Positions 1 through 10,350 of a stretch of 64,000 nt of DNA are shown here, in pieces. The notes beneath the pieces were generated by a model. The model saw only the letters and a program-made list of their open reading frames with translations, was not told where the DNA came from and did no database searches. Source of the DNA: Desulfarculaceae bacterium (GTDB lineage: Bacteria; Desulfobacterota; Desulfarculia; Desulfarculales; Desulfarculaceae). The position numbers and the translations under genes are program-made. The stretch is from positions 372,001-436,000 of the forward strand of contig JAHLKT010000003.1 in NCBI GenBank assembly GCA_020444545.1, read 5' to 3'. Each line of letters opens with the position of its first letter. The first letter of the stretch is position 1.

Positions 1-1
1 A

Positions 2-943
2 GTGTACCAAGCCCAGGCCGCCTGGGGCCCCGGCGCGGTGGCCAAAAACCTGGCCCAGCTGGAAGAGGCGGTGAAGGCGGCGGCGGCCCAGGGGGTGCAG
101 CTGTTGTCCTTCCCCGAGCTCTACACCTCGGGCTACACCATGACCCCGGCGCAGGCCCGCCAGGTGGCCCAGCCCGTGGACGGCCCCTTGATCACCCAGT
201 GCCGCCAGATCGCGGCCCATTACAAGATGGCCCTGATCGTGCCCTATGCCGAGAAGGCTCTGGGGCCGGACGGCAAGGAGCGCTACTACGACTCCATCGC
301 GGCCATCGACCCCACGGGCAAGCTGATCGTCAGCTATCGCAAGACCCATCTCTGGGGCAAGGAGGAGCGGGCCAACTGGAGCTTCGGGAGCAAGCTGTGC
401 CCGGTGTTCAAGATCAACGGCCTGCCCATGAGCCTGCTCAACTGCTATGAGTGCGAGTTCCCCGAGCTGAGCCGCATCCTGGCCCTTAAGGGGGCCAAGC
501 TCATCGTGGGCCCCACCGCGGCGGACTGCTACGACACCGCGCCCGACGGCAAGCGCTCGGCCCTGCCCTATCCCGACATCTCGCGCAGCCTAATCCCGGC
601 CTACGCCTATGCCAACAACATCTTCTTCGCCTACAGCAACCACTGCGGCTACGAGAGCCTCAAGGGCCACTCCTGGCACTACCGGGGCAACTCCATCATC
701 GCCGGACCCCACGGCGACATCATCGCCGCGGCCAACCATCAGCAGGACACCCTGCTGGTGGCCGACCTGATCCCCGCCTTCTACGGCCCCTCCCACCCGG
801 AGAGCCACTACCTGAAGGACCGGCGGCCCAGGCTGTACCGCGAACTGGTGGCCCCCGAGGCGGGCTTCGTGCCCGGCGGCTGGGTCTATCCGAAATACCA
901 GGGTGGGCGGGAGGTCATCCCGCCGGAGGACAGGGGCAAGTAG
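2..943 (+). CDS. Carbon-nitrogen hydrolase (nitrilase superfamily), 5' truncated
   Basis: Hydrolyses a nonpeptide C-N bond (amide or nitrile), probably in the cytoplasm. The Glu-Lys-Cys triad of the nitrilase superfamily is visible: Glu39 in FPELYTSGY, Lys114 in YRKTHLWG and Cys148 in LNCYECEFPE. The frame is open to the left edge. The GTG at base 2 sits where family members have their first beta strand (typically a few residues then Y-Q), so it is probably an internal valine codon and the true start lies just outside. The 313 residues seen are close to a full aliphatic-amidase-like protein. The stop is 7 bp from the stop of the convergent efflux channel gene. Substrate cannot be told from sequence. 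Confidence 0.88.
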   Translation: MYQAQAAWGPGAVAKNLAQLEEAVKAAAAQGVQLLSFPELYTSGYTMTPAQARQVAQPVDGPLITQCRQIAAHYKMALIVPYAEKALGPDGKERYYDSIAAIDPTGKLIVSYRKTHLWGKEERANWSFGSKLCPVFKINGLPMSLLNCYECEFPELSRILALKGAKLIVGPTAADCYDTAPDGKRSALPYPDISRSLIPAYAYANNIFFAYSNHCGYESLKGHSWHYRGNSIIAGPHGDIIAAANHQQDTLLVADLIPAFYGPSHPESHYLKDRRPRLYRELVAPEAGFVPGGWVYPKYQGGREVIPPEDRGK

Positions 944-950
944 GCCCAGC

Positions 951-2441
951 CTACTTGGCCGATACCGGCACGGCCGGAGGAGCCGCCTTGGCGGGCGCTT
1001 TAGGCGCGGGCATGGCCCCCCAGCCGCCGCCCAAAGCTTTGTACAACGAGATGAAGCGGGCGGTGACCACGCCCTCGCTGATGGCCAGCTGGTCCTGGAA
1101 GGTGAGCAGGGAGCGCTGGGCGTCCAGCACGCTGTCGAAGTTGTTGAGCCCCGCCTGGAACAAATCCTGGGAAAGCCCTTCCGCGTCCTTGGCCGCGGCC
1201 ACCGCCTGGCGCAGGGCCTCGCGGCGGCGCTGCTCCTGGGCGTAGCCGGTGAGCGAATTTTCCACCTCTTCCAAAGCCGTGAGCACCGCGGCCTGATAGG
1301 CCAGCAGGGTTTCCTCTTGCACCGCGCTCTGGGCCTCGATGCGCGCCCGCACCGCCCCGGCGTTGAAGATGTTCCAGGAGAAGCTGGGCAGGAGCCCCCA
1401 AAAGAAGTTGGAGCCCGAGGTCAGGTCGCTGCCGCTCAGGCCCTCCAGGCCCAGGGTGCCGCCCAGGCGGAACTTGGGGTAGAGCTCGGCCGTGGCCACG
1501 CCCACCCGGGCGGTCTGGGCGGCCAGGCGGCGTTCGGCCCGGCGGATGTCCGGCCGCCGCCGGAGGGTCTCGGCCGGGATGCCCACCGCGATGAGCGCCG
1601 GAGGCACCGGCACCGGCCGGGGCGCGGCCATGAGCGCGTGCAAGCGGCCCGGGGTCTGGCCCAGGAGCACGGCCAGGCGGTTGAGCGAGGCGTCCAGCCC
1701 GGCCCGCAGGCTGGGGATCCGGGAGCGGGTGTTCTCCAGGTTGTAGCGGGCTTGCTCCAGGGCCAGGCGGTTGACCAGGCCTGCCTCATGGCGCGAGGAG
1801 ATGTAGGCGTAGGTGTTCTCCTGGGCCTTGAGGTTGGCCGTGGCCACGGCCAGGCGCTGCTGGTAGGTGCGGGCCTCGGTGTAGTTGAGGGCCACCTCGG
1901 CCACCAGCGTGACCAGCACGTCGCGCAAGTTGGCCTGGCTGGCCTCCAGGTCGGCCTGGGCCGCCTCCACCGAGCGCCGCACCCCGCCGAACACGTCTAT
2001 CTCCCAGGTGGCGTCGAAGCCCACCGAGTAATACTCGTCAATGGTCCCGCTGCCGATGGCGTCGCTGCTACGGCCCCACTCCCCCACCCCGGCGGCGTCC
2101 ACCCGGGGGTAGAGCCCGGCGCGGGTGGCTCCGCGCAGGGCGCGGGCCTGGCGCACCCGGGCCTGGGCCTGCTTGAGGGCCAGGTTGCCCTCCACCGCCT
2201 GGCTCACCAACCGGCTCAGGGTGGGATCGCCCAGCTTGACCCACCAGATGGCCAGGGTCCGGGCCTCGGGGTGGGCCGCGCTCACCCCGTCCTTGAGCTG
2301 GCTGTGCCAGGTGGGAGGGGCCTCGGTCTTGGGCGGGGCGTAGTCCGGGCCCACCGGGGCGCAGGCGGCCAGGCCCATCAGCCCGGCCAGGGCCAGGGCG
2401 CACAGCCAGCGGCGCACGGGCTTAGACCTGGGCCGAGGCAT
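951..2441 (-). CDS. RND efflux outer-membrane channel lipoprotein (OprM/NodT family)
   Basis: Outer-membrane exit duct of a tripartite RND pump. The frame is open to 2522, but the ATG at 2441 is chosen because it begins a lipoprotein signal (Arg-rich n-region, hydrophobic stretch, [11 protein letters not shown] lipobox) and has a GGAAAGGG ribosome site. This gives 496 aa, usual for the family. The [11 protein letters not shown] start of the mature protein is typical of NodT-type factors. The long alpha-helical repeats ([20 protein letters not shown] and a second such repeat) are visible. It is last in the adaptor-pump-channel operon and its start overlaps the end of the pump gene by 20 bp, suggesting translational coupling. 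The exported substrate is unknown. Confidence 0.93.
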   Translation of the reverse strand: MPRPRSKPVRRWLCALALAGLMGLAACAPVGPDYAPPKTEAPPTWHSQLKDGVSAAHPEARTLAIWWVKLGDPTLSRLVSQAVEGNLALKQAQARVRQARALRGATRAGLYPRVDAAGVGEWGRSSDAIGSGTIDEYYSVGFDATWEIDVFGGVRRSVEAAQADLEASQANLRDVLVTLVAEVALNYTEARTYQQRLAVATANLKAQENTYAYISSRHEAGLVNRLALEQARYNLENTRSRIPSLRAGLDASLNRLAVLLGQTPGRLHALMAAPRPVPVPPALIAVGIPAETLRRRPDIRRAERRLAAQTARVGVATAELYPKFRLGGTLGLEGLSGSDLTSGSNFFWGLLPSFSWNIFNAGAVRARIEAQSAVQEETLLAYQAAVLTALEEVENSLTGYAQEQRRREALRQAVAAAKDAEGLSQDLFQAGLNNFDSVLDAQRSLLTFQDQLAISEGVVTARFISLYKALGGGWGAMPAPKAPAKAAPPAVPVSAK

Positions 2442-5400
2442 CGGGCTTGCCCTTTCCGCCCTTGAGGCGCTCGCGCAGCCGCTGGAAGGCGGCGAACAGG
2501 GGTGGGATGAGGAAAATGCCAACCAGGGTGGAGGCCAGCATGCCGCTGAACACGGTGGTGCCGATGGCCCGGCGGCTGGCCGCGCCCGCCCCGGAGGCCA
2601 CCACCAGGGGGAACACCCCCATGATGAAGCTGAAGGCGGTCATCAAGACCGCGCGGTAGCGCACTCGCGCCCCGGCCGCCGCCGCCTCGGTGATGGGCAG
2701 GCCCGACTCCCGGGCGGTCTTGGCGAACTCCACGATGAGGATGCCGTTCTTGCTGGCCAGAGCCACCAGGAGCACCAGGCCGATCTGGGCGTAGATGCTG
2801 AGGCTCAGGCCGCTGAGCCACAGGCCGAACAGGGCCCCGCAGGAGGCCACGCTGATGCTGGCGATCACCGCCAGGGGGATGGTCCAGGACTCGTACTGGG
2901 CCACCAGGAACAGGTAGCCGAAGAAGAAGGCCAGCATGAGCATGATCGGCGCCTGGCCGCTGCTCTGGCGCTCCTGGTAGCTCAGGCCGCTCCACTCGTA
3001 GGCATAGTCCGCGGGCAGGGTCTTGTCCGCCACCTGCTCCATGGCCTCCATGGCCTGGCCGGAGCTGAGGCCGGGCCCGGCCTCGCCGTCGATCTGGGAG
3101 GTGGGGAACTGATTGTAGCGGGTGATGATCTGGGGGCCCAGGACCTTGCTGAGCTTGACCAGGCTCCTCAGCGGCACCATCTTGCCGGTCTCGCTACGCA
3201 CGTAGAGCTGGTGGATGTCCTCGGCCGCGTCGCGGAAGGACTCGGCCGCCTGCACCTTTACCTTGAACACCCGGTTGTACAGGTTGAAGTCGTTCACGTA
3301 GCGCGAGCCCAGCTGGGCTTGCAGCGTGGCGAAGATGCTTTTGAGCGGCACCTTGAGCGCCTCGGCCTTGGTGCGGTCGATGTCCACGAAGATCTGGGGC
3401 ACGTCGGCGGAGTAGGTGGTGAAGACCTGCTCCAGGCGCGGGTCCTGGTTGGCCGCCACCACCAGGGCGCGGGTGACCGCCCCCAACTCGGCCGGGGTCT
3501 GGTTGCCGATGGCCTGGAGCCGGAAGTCGAAGCCGCCGGTGCGGCCCAGGCCCCGGATGGCCGGCGGCGAGAAAACGAACAGCTCGGCCGAGGGGATGGC
3601 GGCCAGGCGGGAGCGCACGATGGGCAGCAGGCCCTCCAGCCGGGTCTCCGGCGTGGTGCGCTGGTCCCAGGGTTTGAGCACGCAGATGGCGATGCCCACG
3701 TTCTCGTTGCTGCCCGAGATGAAGCTCAGGCCGCTGATGGCGATGATGTTCTCCACCCCGTCGATCTTGCCCACCACCGAGGTGACCTGCTCCATGACCT
3801 TGCGGGTGCGGGCCAGGGAGGCGGACTCGGGAAGCTGCACGTTCACGTAGAACACGCCCTGGTCTTCCTTGGGCAGGAAGCTGGTGGGGCGGCTGTTGAA
3901 CAGGAAATAGGCCGCGCCGGAGACGAACACCAGGATGAGCCCGGCCACCGCCAGACGGCGCACCAGCCACACCGAGGCGGCCACGTAGCCGCTGCGCGAG
4001 GCGTAGAGCACCTTGGCGAACCAGGCCAGGGGCCCTCGGGAGATGGTGGAGGCGGGTTTGAGCAGGGTGGCACACAGGGCCGGCGACAGGGTGAGCGCGT
4101 TGACGCTACTAAGCACCACCGCCGTGGAGATGGTGACCGCGAACTCTTGATAGAGCTTGCCGGTGATGCCGGGCAAGAAGGCCACGGGCACGAACACCGC
4201 CAGGAGCACCAGGGTGGTGGCGATGACCGGGCCGGTGACCTGGCCCATGGCCTTGCGAGTGGCCTCGCGGGCCGGGAGGTTTTCCTCGCTCATCACCCGC
4301 TGCACGTTCTCGGTGACCACGATGGCGTCGTCCACCACCAGGCCGATGGACAAGACCAGGGCGAACAGGGTCAGGGTGTTGATGCTGTTGCCCATGGCCA
4401 GCAGAAGCGCGATGGTGCCGATGAGCGACACCGGGATGGTCAGCGAGGGGATGAGGGTGGCCCGCCAATCTTGCAGGAACAGGAAGGTGACCGCCACCAC
4501 CAGGCAAAAAGTTATAAGCAGGGTGGTGATGATCTCGGTGATGGCGTTGCGCACGTAGCGGGTGGTGTCGTAGGTGAGCTGGTACTCCACCCCCTTGGGG
4601 AAGCGCTTGGCCAGGCGGGCCATCTCCTTTTCCACCGCCTCGATGGTCTCCAGGGCGTTGGAGCCGGTGGTCTGGTACACGCCCATGGCCAAGGAAGGCG
4701 CGCCGTTGATGGTGGAGAAGCGGGTGTAGGTGTCCGCCCCCAGCTCCACCTTGGCGATGTCGCCCACGCGCACCAGGCCGCCCGCCTCGTTGGAGCGCAC
4801 GATGATGTTCCGGAACTCCTGGGCGGTGCGCAGGCGTCCCTCGGAGCGCAGGGTGTACTGCACCTGCTGGGAGTCGGCCGAGGGCGCGGTGCCGATGGAC
4901 CCGGCCACGGCCTGCACGTTCTGCGACTGGATGGCCGAGATCACGTCCTCGGCGGTGAGCCCCAGGGCGGTGAGCCGCCGGGGGTCCATCCAGATGCGCA
5001 TACTGTAGTCCAGGGACCCGAACAGGCGCGCCTCGCTGACCCCCTTCACCCGGGCCAGGGCGTCCTGCACGTTGATGCTCACGTAGTTGCTCAGGTGCAG
5101 GATGTCCATGCCGCCCTTGGGCGAGAAGAAGGTGACCACCCCCAAGATGTCGGAGGAGCGGGCCCGCACCTCCACCCCCTGGTTGACCACCTCGCCGGGC
5201 AGGTTGGGCGTGGCCTGCTGCACCCGGTTCTGCACGTTGACCTGGGCGATGGCCGGGTCGGTGCCCACCTCGAAGTACACGCTGAGCTGATACTGGCCGT
5301 TGTTGGAGCAGGTGGAGGACATGTAGATCATGTCTTCCACCCCGTTGACCGCCGCCTCTATGGGCGCGGCCACGCTGTTGGCCAGCACCTCGGCGTTGGC

Positions 5401-5556
5401 CCCGGGATAGGTGGCCCGCACCCGGATCTCCGGCGGGGTGATGCGGGGATAGTGGGCCACCGGGATGCTGAACAAGGCCAGGATGCCGCCCAGGGTGATT
5501 ACCACCGAGATGACGATGGCCAGGCGGGGCCTATCTATGAATACGCCGCTGATCAT
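2422..5556 (-). CDS. RND multidrug efflux pump, inner-membrane permease (HAE1/AcrB type)
   Basis: Proton-driven inner-membrane pump of 1044 aa, full length for AcrB/MexB homologues. The N-terminus ([17 protein letters not shown]) is the first transmembrane helix. The proton-relay aspartate pair of TM4 is present at Asp409/Asp410 ([13 protein letters not shown]). The TM10-11 region carries [17 protein letters not shown] with the relay lysine. Two large periplasmic loops follow TM1 and TM7, as in the family. It lies 12 bp after the adaptor gene and overlaps the channel gene start. All three parts of the pump are therefore encoded together, and no local TetR/MarR-type regulator is present. HAE1 pumps usually export hydrophobic or amphiphilic compounds; no more specific call is possible. 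Confidence 0.96.
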   Translation of the reverse strand: MISGVFIDRPRLAIVISVVITLGGILALFSIPVAHYPRITPPEIRVRATYPGANAEVLANSVAAPIEAAVNGVEDMIYMSSTCSNNGQYQLSVYFEVGTDPAIAQVNVQNRVQQATPNLPGEVVNQGVEVRARSSDILGVVTFFSPKGGMDILHLSNYVSINVQDALARVKGVSEARLFGSLDYSMRIWMDPRRLTALGLTAEDVISAIQSQNVQAVAGSIGTAPSADSQQVQYTLRSEGRLRTAQEFRNIIVRSNEAGGLVRVGDIAKVELGADTYTRFSTINGAPSLAMGVYQTTGSNALETIEAVEKEMARLAKRFPKGVEYQLTYDTTRYVRNAITEIITTLLITFCLVVAVTFLFLQDWRATLIPSLTIPVSLIGTIALLLAMGNSINTLTLFALVLSIGLVVDDAIVVTENVQRVMSEENLPAREATRKAMGQVTGPVIATTLVLLAVFVPVAFLPGITGKLYQEFAVTISTAVVLSSVNALTLSPALCATLLKPASTISRGPLAWFAKVLYASRSGYVAASVWLVRRLAVAGLILVFVSGAAYFLFNSRPTSFLPKEDQGVFYVNVQLPESASLARTRKVMEQVTSVVGKIDGVENIIAISGLSFISGSNENVGIAICVLKPWDQRTTPETRLEGLLPIVRSRLAAIPSAELFVFSPPAIRGLGRTGGFDFRLQAIGNQTPAELGAVTRALVVAANQDPRLEQVFTTYSADVPQIFVDIDRTKAEALKVPLKSIFATLQAQLGSRYVNDFNLYNRVFKVKVQAAESFRDAAEDIHQLYVRSETGKMVPLRSLVKLSKVLGPQIITRYNQFPTSQIDGEAGPGLSSGQAMEAMEQVADKTLPADYAYEWSGLSYQERQSSGQAPIMLMLAFFFGYLFLVAQYESWTIPLAVIASISVASCGALFGLWLSGLSLSIYAQIGLVLLVALASKNGILIVEFAKTARESGLPITEAAAAGARVRYRAVLMTAFSFIMGVFPLVVASGAGAASRRAIGTTVFSGMLASTLVGIFLIPPLFAAFQRLRERLKGGKGKPDASAQV

Positions 5557-5568
5557 GGCTAGCCGGGG

Positions 5569-6708
5569 CTACTGGCTCTGCAACACGGGGCGGACCTGCT
5601 GACCGGGCCGCGCCATTTGCAGGCCGTGCACGATGATGGTTTCGCCGGCCTGGATGCCGCTCTCCACCGCCCAGCCGGTGCCCACCTCCGGGCCCCGGGT
5701 GATGCGCCGCTGGCGCACCCGGTCCTCCTGGTCCACCGCCAGCACGTAGAGGCCCTCGCGGTCCTCCAACACCGCCGACTGGGGCACCACCGGCATACGG
5801 CGGGGCTCCTGGCGGCTGATCAGGACGGTGACGTACTGCCCGGGCAGGAGCAATCCGTCCGAGTTGGCGAACACCGCGCGCACCGCGATGGTGCCGGTGC
5901 CCGGGTCCACCTGGGGATCGGTGAAGTCCAGCTTGCCGGTGGGGGCGTACATCTGGCCGTTGGGCAGGCGCAGGCGGGGCACCATGAGCGCCGGGGACTG
6001 GGCCGGGTTGGCCGCCGCCTTTAGCTTGGCGGTGACGAATTCGTTTTCGCTGATGGACCACACCACCCGGATGGGGTCGAGCTGCACCAGGCGGGCCAGG
6101 GCCCCGGAGTTGGGCCCCACCAGGTTGCCCACCGTGAAGGCGGCGCGGCCGATGCGCCCGGAGATGGGCGCGGTGATGGTGGTGTAGCCCAGGTTGATCT
6201 CGGCCTGCTCCAGGCTGGCCTTGGCCTCCTGGAGCTGGGCCCGGGCGGTCTGCTGGGCAGCCAGGGCGTTGTCCATGTCCGTGGCCGCCACCCCGCCGGC
6301 CCGCACCGACTTAAGGCGCACGATGTAGCGCTCGGCCTTGTCCAGGCTGGCCTGGGCCAGGGCCACCTTGGCCTTGGCCTCGTTGACCTTGGCCCGGTAG
6401 GGGGCCTGGTCAATAAGGAAGAGCAGCTCGCCTTTTTTGACCGAGGCGCCCTCGTTGAAGGCCACCTTCTGGATGTAGCCCTCCACCCTGACCTTGAGGT
6501 CCACCGCCTGGATGGCCTCCACCCGGCCCACGAACTCCGAGGCCGGGTTGACCTCCATCTCCGGGACCTTGATCACGGTGACCGAGGGCATCTGCTCCTT
6601 GGCCGCGGCGGGCGGCCTGGCCGGGGCGAGGCCGGGCGCGGCCAGGGCCCAGACACAGCCCAACAGGGCCGCCAAAAACGACAGCTTGAATTTATTAGAA
6701 GCTTTCAT
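5569..6708 (-). CDS. RND efflux periplasmic adaptor (membrane fusion protein)
   Basis: Periplasmic adaptor of 379 aa that bridges the pump and the outer-membrane channel. It has an N-terminal signal peptide (about residues 1-30, ending near LAPARPPAAA), a first barrel-sandwich half (VEGYIQKVAFNEGASVKKGELLF), an alpha-helical hairpin (about 95-170, Ala/Lys/Glu rich), the second lipoyl half (NLGYTTITAPISGRIG), then beta-barrel and membrane-proximal domains. The ATG at 6708 has a GAGGA ribosome site 2-3 nt upstream. It is the first gene of the three-gene efflux operon. The 220-bp region before it probably carries the operon promoter. No lipobox cysteine is seen, so it is probably a soluble rather than lipid-anchored adaptor. 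Confidence 0.95.
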   Translation of the reverse strand: MKASNKFKLSFLAALLGCVWALAAPGLAPARPPAAAKEQMPSVTVIKVPEMEVNPASEFVGRVEAIQAVDLKVRVEGYIQKVAFNEGASVKKGELLFLIDQAPYRAKVNEAKAKVALAQASLDKAERYIVRLKSVRAGGVAATDMDNALAAQQTARAQLQEAKASLEQAEINLGYTTITAPISGRIGRAAFTVGNLVGPNSGALARLVQLDPIRVVWSISENEFVTAKLKAAANPAQSPALMVPRLRLPNGQMYAPTGKLDFTDPQVDPGTGTIAVRAVFANSDGLLLPGQYVTVLISRQEPRRMPVVPQSAVLEDREGLYVLAVDQEDRVRQRRITRGPEVGTGWAVESGIQAGETIIVHGLQMARPGQQVRPVLQSQ

Positions 6709-6867
6709 AGTCCTCTAGACCAGGGACGTTTCCAGGGAACCAGACGCGGCCTCCCCGAGGAGCGGCCCGCGATGCACATGGGCGCAATTATAGCCGAAGC
6801 AGAGTTCCAGCGATACCGGCAAAGATGTAACTCGGAAGCCGGAAACAGCTTACCAGTCGAAACAGGG

Positions 6868-6902
6868 GCCGCCGGGCCGGAGGGGAGAGCCGGTCCGGCG
6901 GC
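6868..6902 (-). terminator. GC-rich stem-loop downstream of phoU
   Basis: Arms 6868-6880 and 6890-6902 (13 nt each, one internal mismatch) with a 9-nt loop, lying 26 bp after the phoU stop. It is not followed by a clear T-run on the minus strand, so it may act as an mRNA 3' end stabiliser or a weak terminator separating phoU from the efflux operon. Confidence 0.45.
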
Positions 6903-6928
6903 CGCCAAGCAGGAGGGAGAAAGGGAGG

Positions 6929-7588
6929 CTAGGGGTAGACCTTGCCGGTGATCTGGAAATACACCTGCTCGGCCAGGTTGGTGATGTGGTCGCCGATGCG
7001 CTCCATGGCCCGGACGGTGTGCACCAGGGCCAGGCAGGGCTCCACGCACTCGGGCTCCGAGGCCATGTAGCGGCTCAGGCCTTCATAGGCGTCGGCGTAG
7101 AGGCGGTCTATCTCGCGGTCGCGCTTCCAGGCCTCCACCGCGGCGGCGGCGTCGTCTTCTTGGTAGGCCCGCTGGACCTGGGCCAGCATCTGGCCCGCGA
7201 TGGAGCCCATCTGGGCCACCAGCTTGAAGAACTCCTCCAAGTGCCGCCCGCCTATCTCCAGGCTGTAGCGGGCCACGTGGGAGGCGTAGTCGGCCACGCG
7301 CTCCAAATCGGCGGCCAGGCGTCCGGCGGTGAGTATCTGGCGCAGGTCCTTGGCCACCGGCTGGCGCAAGGCCAGGAGCCGAAGGGTGCAGCCGTCCACC
7401 GCGCCTTGCAGCTGGTTAACCTTGGCGTCGCGCTCCACAGTGGCCGTGGCCAGCTCCGGGTCGCCCTCCACCAGCGCCTTGACAGCGCTCTCCACCTGGG
7501 AACCCGCCAGGTCCATCATGCGGTTGATGGCCTTGCTCAGGGCCTCCAGCTCGGCGTCGAACACCTTCAGGGTGTGCGGCTTGTCCAT
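6929..7588 (-). CDS. phoU: PhoU-type phosphate signalling protein
   Basis: Helical-bundle regulator of phosphate uptake and Pho signalling. The frame opens at 7624, but the ATG at 7588 is preferred because it has a GGGAG ribosome site 7 nt upstream and begins MDKPHTLKVFDAELEAL, as in PhoU proteins. At 219 aa it has the normal length, with the two PhoU three-helix repeats. The metal-binding E/DxxxD-type segments are visible as DLERVADYASHVAR and RAMERIGDHITNLAEQ. There are no pst transporter or phoR/phoB genes nearby, so this is an isolated copy. In other bacteria lone PhoU proteins can also serve NptA/PitA-type transporters; which applies here cannot be told. Confidence 0.95.
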   Translation of the reverse strand: MDKPHTLKVFDAELEALSKAINRMMDLAGSQVESAVKALVEGDPELATATVERDAKVNQLQGAVDGCTLRLLALRQPVAKDLRQILTAGRLAADLERVADYASHVARYSLEIGGRHLEEFFKLVAQMGSIAGQMLAQVQRAYQEDDAAAAVEAWKRDREIDRLYADAYEGLSRYMASEPECVEPCLALVHTVRAMERIGDHITNLAEQVYFQITGKVYP

Positions 7589-7897
7589 GCGGCATCTCCC
7601 GCCGGGCATTGGAGCCCGGCCCAATGGGCGGGGGGAAGCGCCCGGTGATCGCGGCCCCCGAGGCCGCCGGCCACCCGGAAAACCCGGCGGCCGGCCAGAC
7701 GAACTGGGAGCAATTATGGCCCAGGCGATGCGCTAGGGAATTACAGGGAGGTTACATTAGCGCGACGGTAGGGTGGCTTTGGGGCCAAGGGACCGCTTTT
7801 CGTCGGAAGATTGCCGCCGCGCCGTAACCGGGCGGTAATACGGGCCGGACAAAATGACATCTGATCCAAAATCTTACAACCCGGGAGCCCCGACCAG
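7589..7897. other. Divergent intergenic region between phoU and the EAL-GGDEF gene
   Basis: A 309-bp divergent promoter region. It holds a 9-bp GC stem-loop (arms 7662-7670 and 7684-7692) about 75 bp upstream of phoU and a run of lower GC towards the EAL-GGDEF start. No convincing Pho box or -24/-12 element was seen. No ORF in it looks like a real gene. Confidence 0.5.
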
Positions 7898-10213
7898 ATG
7901 GCCAAACCAGCCCCCCTGGGGGACAGCTTCATAGGCGCGCAGGCCCGGCGCCGCCACGCCCAGGCGGCCCGCTCCTTTTCCTTTTTGCGGGGCCCGGCCC
8001 GCCAGGCGGCCCAGAAGGACCTCTCGCAAGGCCGGCCCCTGGGCCTGTTCCTGGTGGGGCTTCCCGGCCTGACCCTGTTCCGCAAGCTCTTCGGCCAGGA
8101 GATCGCCGAAAAGGTCATGGACCAGCTGGCGGGCATCCTGCGCTCCGAATGCGGCCAGCGCCTGAGAGGCTACCACGCCCATTACCTGGACCGGGCCGAC
8201 GAAAGCACCTTCATCCTGCTGTTGCAGGACGGCGACAGCCTGAGCCTGGATCTTTTGGCCGACCACGCCCTCCGGCTGCGGCTGGGGGCGCGCAACCGCC
8301 TGAACAAGCAGGTGATGGGCCTCACCGGCCAGAGCCTGAGCCTGACCGTGGGCTACGCCCTGGTGGAGGACCGGGGCGGCGGCTTGGAGAACTCAGTGTA
8401 TCAAGCGGTGTGGGACGCGCGGCAGATGGCCGAGGGCGCCCTGGACTATGGCCAGCTCGCCCTGATGCGCGAGTTCCGCGCCCTCCTGGACGGCCAAAGC
8501 CTGCACGCGGTCTATCAGCCCATCGTGGACCTGGGGCGGGGCGAGGTCTTGGGCTGGGAGGCCCTGGCCCGGGGGCCGGAGCAGATCCAATTCGCCCATC
8601 CCCAGATGATGTTCGAATTCGCCGAGGAGGTGGGCAGCCTGTTCAAGCTGGAGCGGGCCTGCCGCCGGGCGGCGATCGACGGCCTGGGCGGCCTGGAGCC
8701 TCATCAAAAGCTGTTTTTGAACATCCATCCCCAGACGGTAGGCGATCCCAGCTTCAAGAACGGCGAGACCAAGCGTCTCTTGGCCCGCCACGGCCTCAAG
8801 CCCGAAAACGTGGTGTTCGAGATAACCGAGCGCCACACCATAAAGGATTTCACCAACTTCCACCGCACCCTGGACCACTACCGCTCCCAGGGCTACCTGG
8901 TGGCCATCGACGACGCGGGCACCGGCTACTCCGGCCTGTCGCGCATGGCCCTGATCCGGCCCGACTTCATCAAGGTGGACATGAGCCTGATCCACGGCAT
9001 CGAGTCCAACCCGGTGCAGCGGGCCTTGATGGAGACCCTGGTCACCTTTGCCGAGCGCATCGGCTGCGCGGTGGTGGCCGAGGGCATCGAAACCGCCACC
9101 GAGCTTTCCTGCCTGTTGTCCATGGGGGTGCACTACGGCCAGGGCTTCCACCTGGCCCGCCCCGCCCGCGCCAAGCCCCACCCCGCGCCGGAGATGATCT
9201 TCCGGGCCCGGCCCGCCGCGCGGGAGCGGGAGTGGAAGTGCTCCCTGCCGGTGTCCGAGCTGGTGGAGCCGGCCCCGGCCGTGGAACCCACGGCCAAGGT
9301 GCGCCAGGTGAAGGCCATGCTCGACGCCAGCCCCATCAGCGGGGTGGTGGTGGTGGAGGACGGGCGGCCCCTGGGCCTGGTGATGAGCCACAACCTGGAC
9401 CGCCAGTTGGGCTCCTATTACGGCACCGCGCTCTACTACGAGCGGCCGGTAACCCGGGTGATGGACAGCGCGCCCCTGGTGGCCGAGGGCGAAAGCGCGG
9501 TGGAGCTGGTGGCGGCCAAGGCCATGGGCCGGGAGCGCTTCAAGGTCTACGACCACATCGTGGTGACCCGCAAGGGCCGTTTCCAGGGCGTGGTGAGCGT
9601 GCAGAAGATGCTCGACGCCCTGGCCCGGGTGCAGGTGGAGATGGCCAAGGGGGCCAGCCCCCTCACCGGGCTGCCCGGCGGGGTGGCCCTGGAGCAGGCC
9701 ATCGAGCAGCGCTGCGGCCAGGGGCAGCCGGCCAGCCTGATCTACGTGGATTTGGACCACTTCAAGGTGTTCAACGACGCCTACGGCTTTGACCAGGGCG
9801 ACCAGATGATAAGCCTGTTGGCCCGCATCCTGGTGTGGGCCGCCAAGCGCCACGGCGAGCTCCGGAGCATGGTGGGCCACGTGGGGGGCGACGACTTCGT
9901 GGTGCTCACCAGCCCGGAGCGGGCCGAACGGGTCTGCCGGGCGGTGGTGCGCTGCTTCAAGCGCCTAGTGAACCGCCTCTACAGCCGGGAGGATCGCGAG
10001 CGGGGATTCGCCCTGGCCAAGGGCCGCGACGGCCGGGCGGGGCGCTTCCCCCTGGTTTCGGTGTCCCTGGGCATCGTGGACTGCCTGGGAGGGGTGGACC
10101 TGGGCGAGATCGGCCGCCGGGCCGCCGAGGTGAAGCGCTACGCCAAGAGCAAGCCGGGCAACGTGTACGTGCGCGACCGGCGGGGGCCCCTGGGCCTGGC
10201 CGCGCCGGAGTAG
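7898..10213 (+). CDS. Cyclic-di-GMP enzyme: degenerate GGDEF - EAL - CBS pair - GGDEF
   Basis: A 771-aa cytoplasmic c-di-GMP signalling protein. Residues ~40-190 look like a degenerate GGDEF fold (LDRADESTFILLL in place of the signature). Residues ~200-440 are an EAL phosphodiesterase domain with EALARG, FEITE, IDDAGTGYS, IKVD and VVAEGIE motifs, so the metal-binding and catalytic residues appear present, with DDA in place of DDF. Residues ~455-590 are two CBS motifs, likely a nucleotide sensor. The C-terminal GGDEF (~595-765) carries GGDDF near residue 663, a conservative change from GGDEF, and lacks an RxxD inhibitory site. No transmembrane segment is seen. The balance between synthesis and hydrolysis is not predictable. 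ATG at 7898 follows a CGGGAG-type site. Confidence 0.92.
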   Translation: MAKPAPLGDSFIGAQARRRHAQAARSFSFLRGPARQAAQKDLSQGRPLGLFLVGLPGLTLFRKLFGQEIAEKVMDQLAGILRSECGQRLRGYHAHYLDRADESTFILLLQDGDSLSLDLLADHALRLRLGARNRLNKQVMGLTGQSLSLTVGYALVEDRGGGLENSVYQAVWDARQMAEGALDYGQLALMREFRALLDGQSLHAVYQPIVDLGRGEVLGWEALARGPEQIQFAHPQMMFEFAEEVGSLFKLERACRRAAIDGLGGLEPHQKLFLNIHPQTVGDPSFKNGETKRLLARHGLKPENVVFEITERHTIKDFTNFHRTLDHYRSQGYLVAIDDAGTGYSGLSRMALIRPDFIKVDMSLIHGIESNPVQRALMETLVTFAERIGCAVVAEGIETATELSCLLSMGVHYGQGFHLARPARAKPHPAPEMIFRARPAAREREWKCSLPVSELVEPAPAVEPTAKVRQVKAMLDASPISGVVVVEDGRPLGLVMSHNLDRQLGSYYGTALYYERPVTRVMDSAPLVAEGESAVELVAAKAMGRERFKVYDHIVVTRKGRFQGVVSVQKMLDALARVQVEMAKGASPLTGLPGGVALEQAIEQRCGQGQPASLIYVDLDHFKVFNDAYGFDQGDQMISLLARILVWAAKRHGELRSMVGHVGGDDFVVLTSPERAERVCRAVVRCFKRLVNRLYSREDRERGFALAKGRDGRAGRFPLVSVSLGIVDCLGGVDLGEIGRRAAEVKRYAKSKPGNVYVRDRRGPLGLAAPE

Positions 10214-10339
10214 AGCCCGGCCCCAAGCGGCCTTGCCCATCGCTCGTGGGCCCTTAAAATTCCAACCATACCCCTATAAGTGCTACATTAAGCATAAGCG
10301 CCCCCCCGGGAGCGCGTTCGCTTACCTATACAACCCCTT

Positions 10340-10345
10340 AGGAGG
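10340..10345 (+). promoter_or_regulatory. AGGAGG ribosome binding site deciding a GTG start
   Basis: A perfect AGGAGG lies 5 nt before the GTG at 10351 but 14 nt before the in-frame ATG at 10360. This favours GTG as the start of the MscS gene. Confidence 0.75.
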
Positions 10346-10350
10346 CGTCC

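Noticed and set aside
2-4. GTG at base 2 as true start of the nitrilase gene
   Set aside because: The frame is open to the edge and the first beta strand of the family is incomplete; treated as internal.
3211-5562. Open frame of 783 codons antisense to the RND pump
   Set aside because: Shadow of the pump gene; no recognisable motif.
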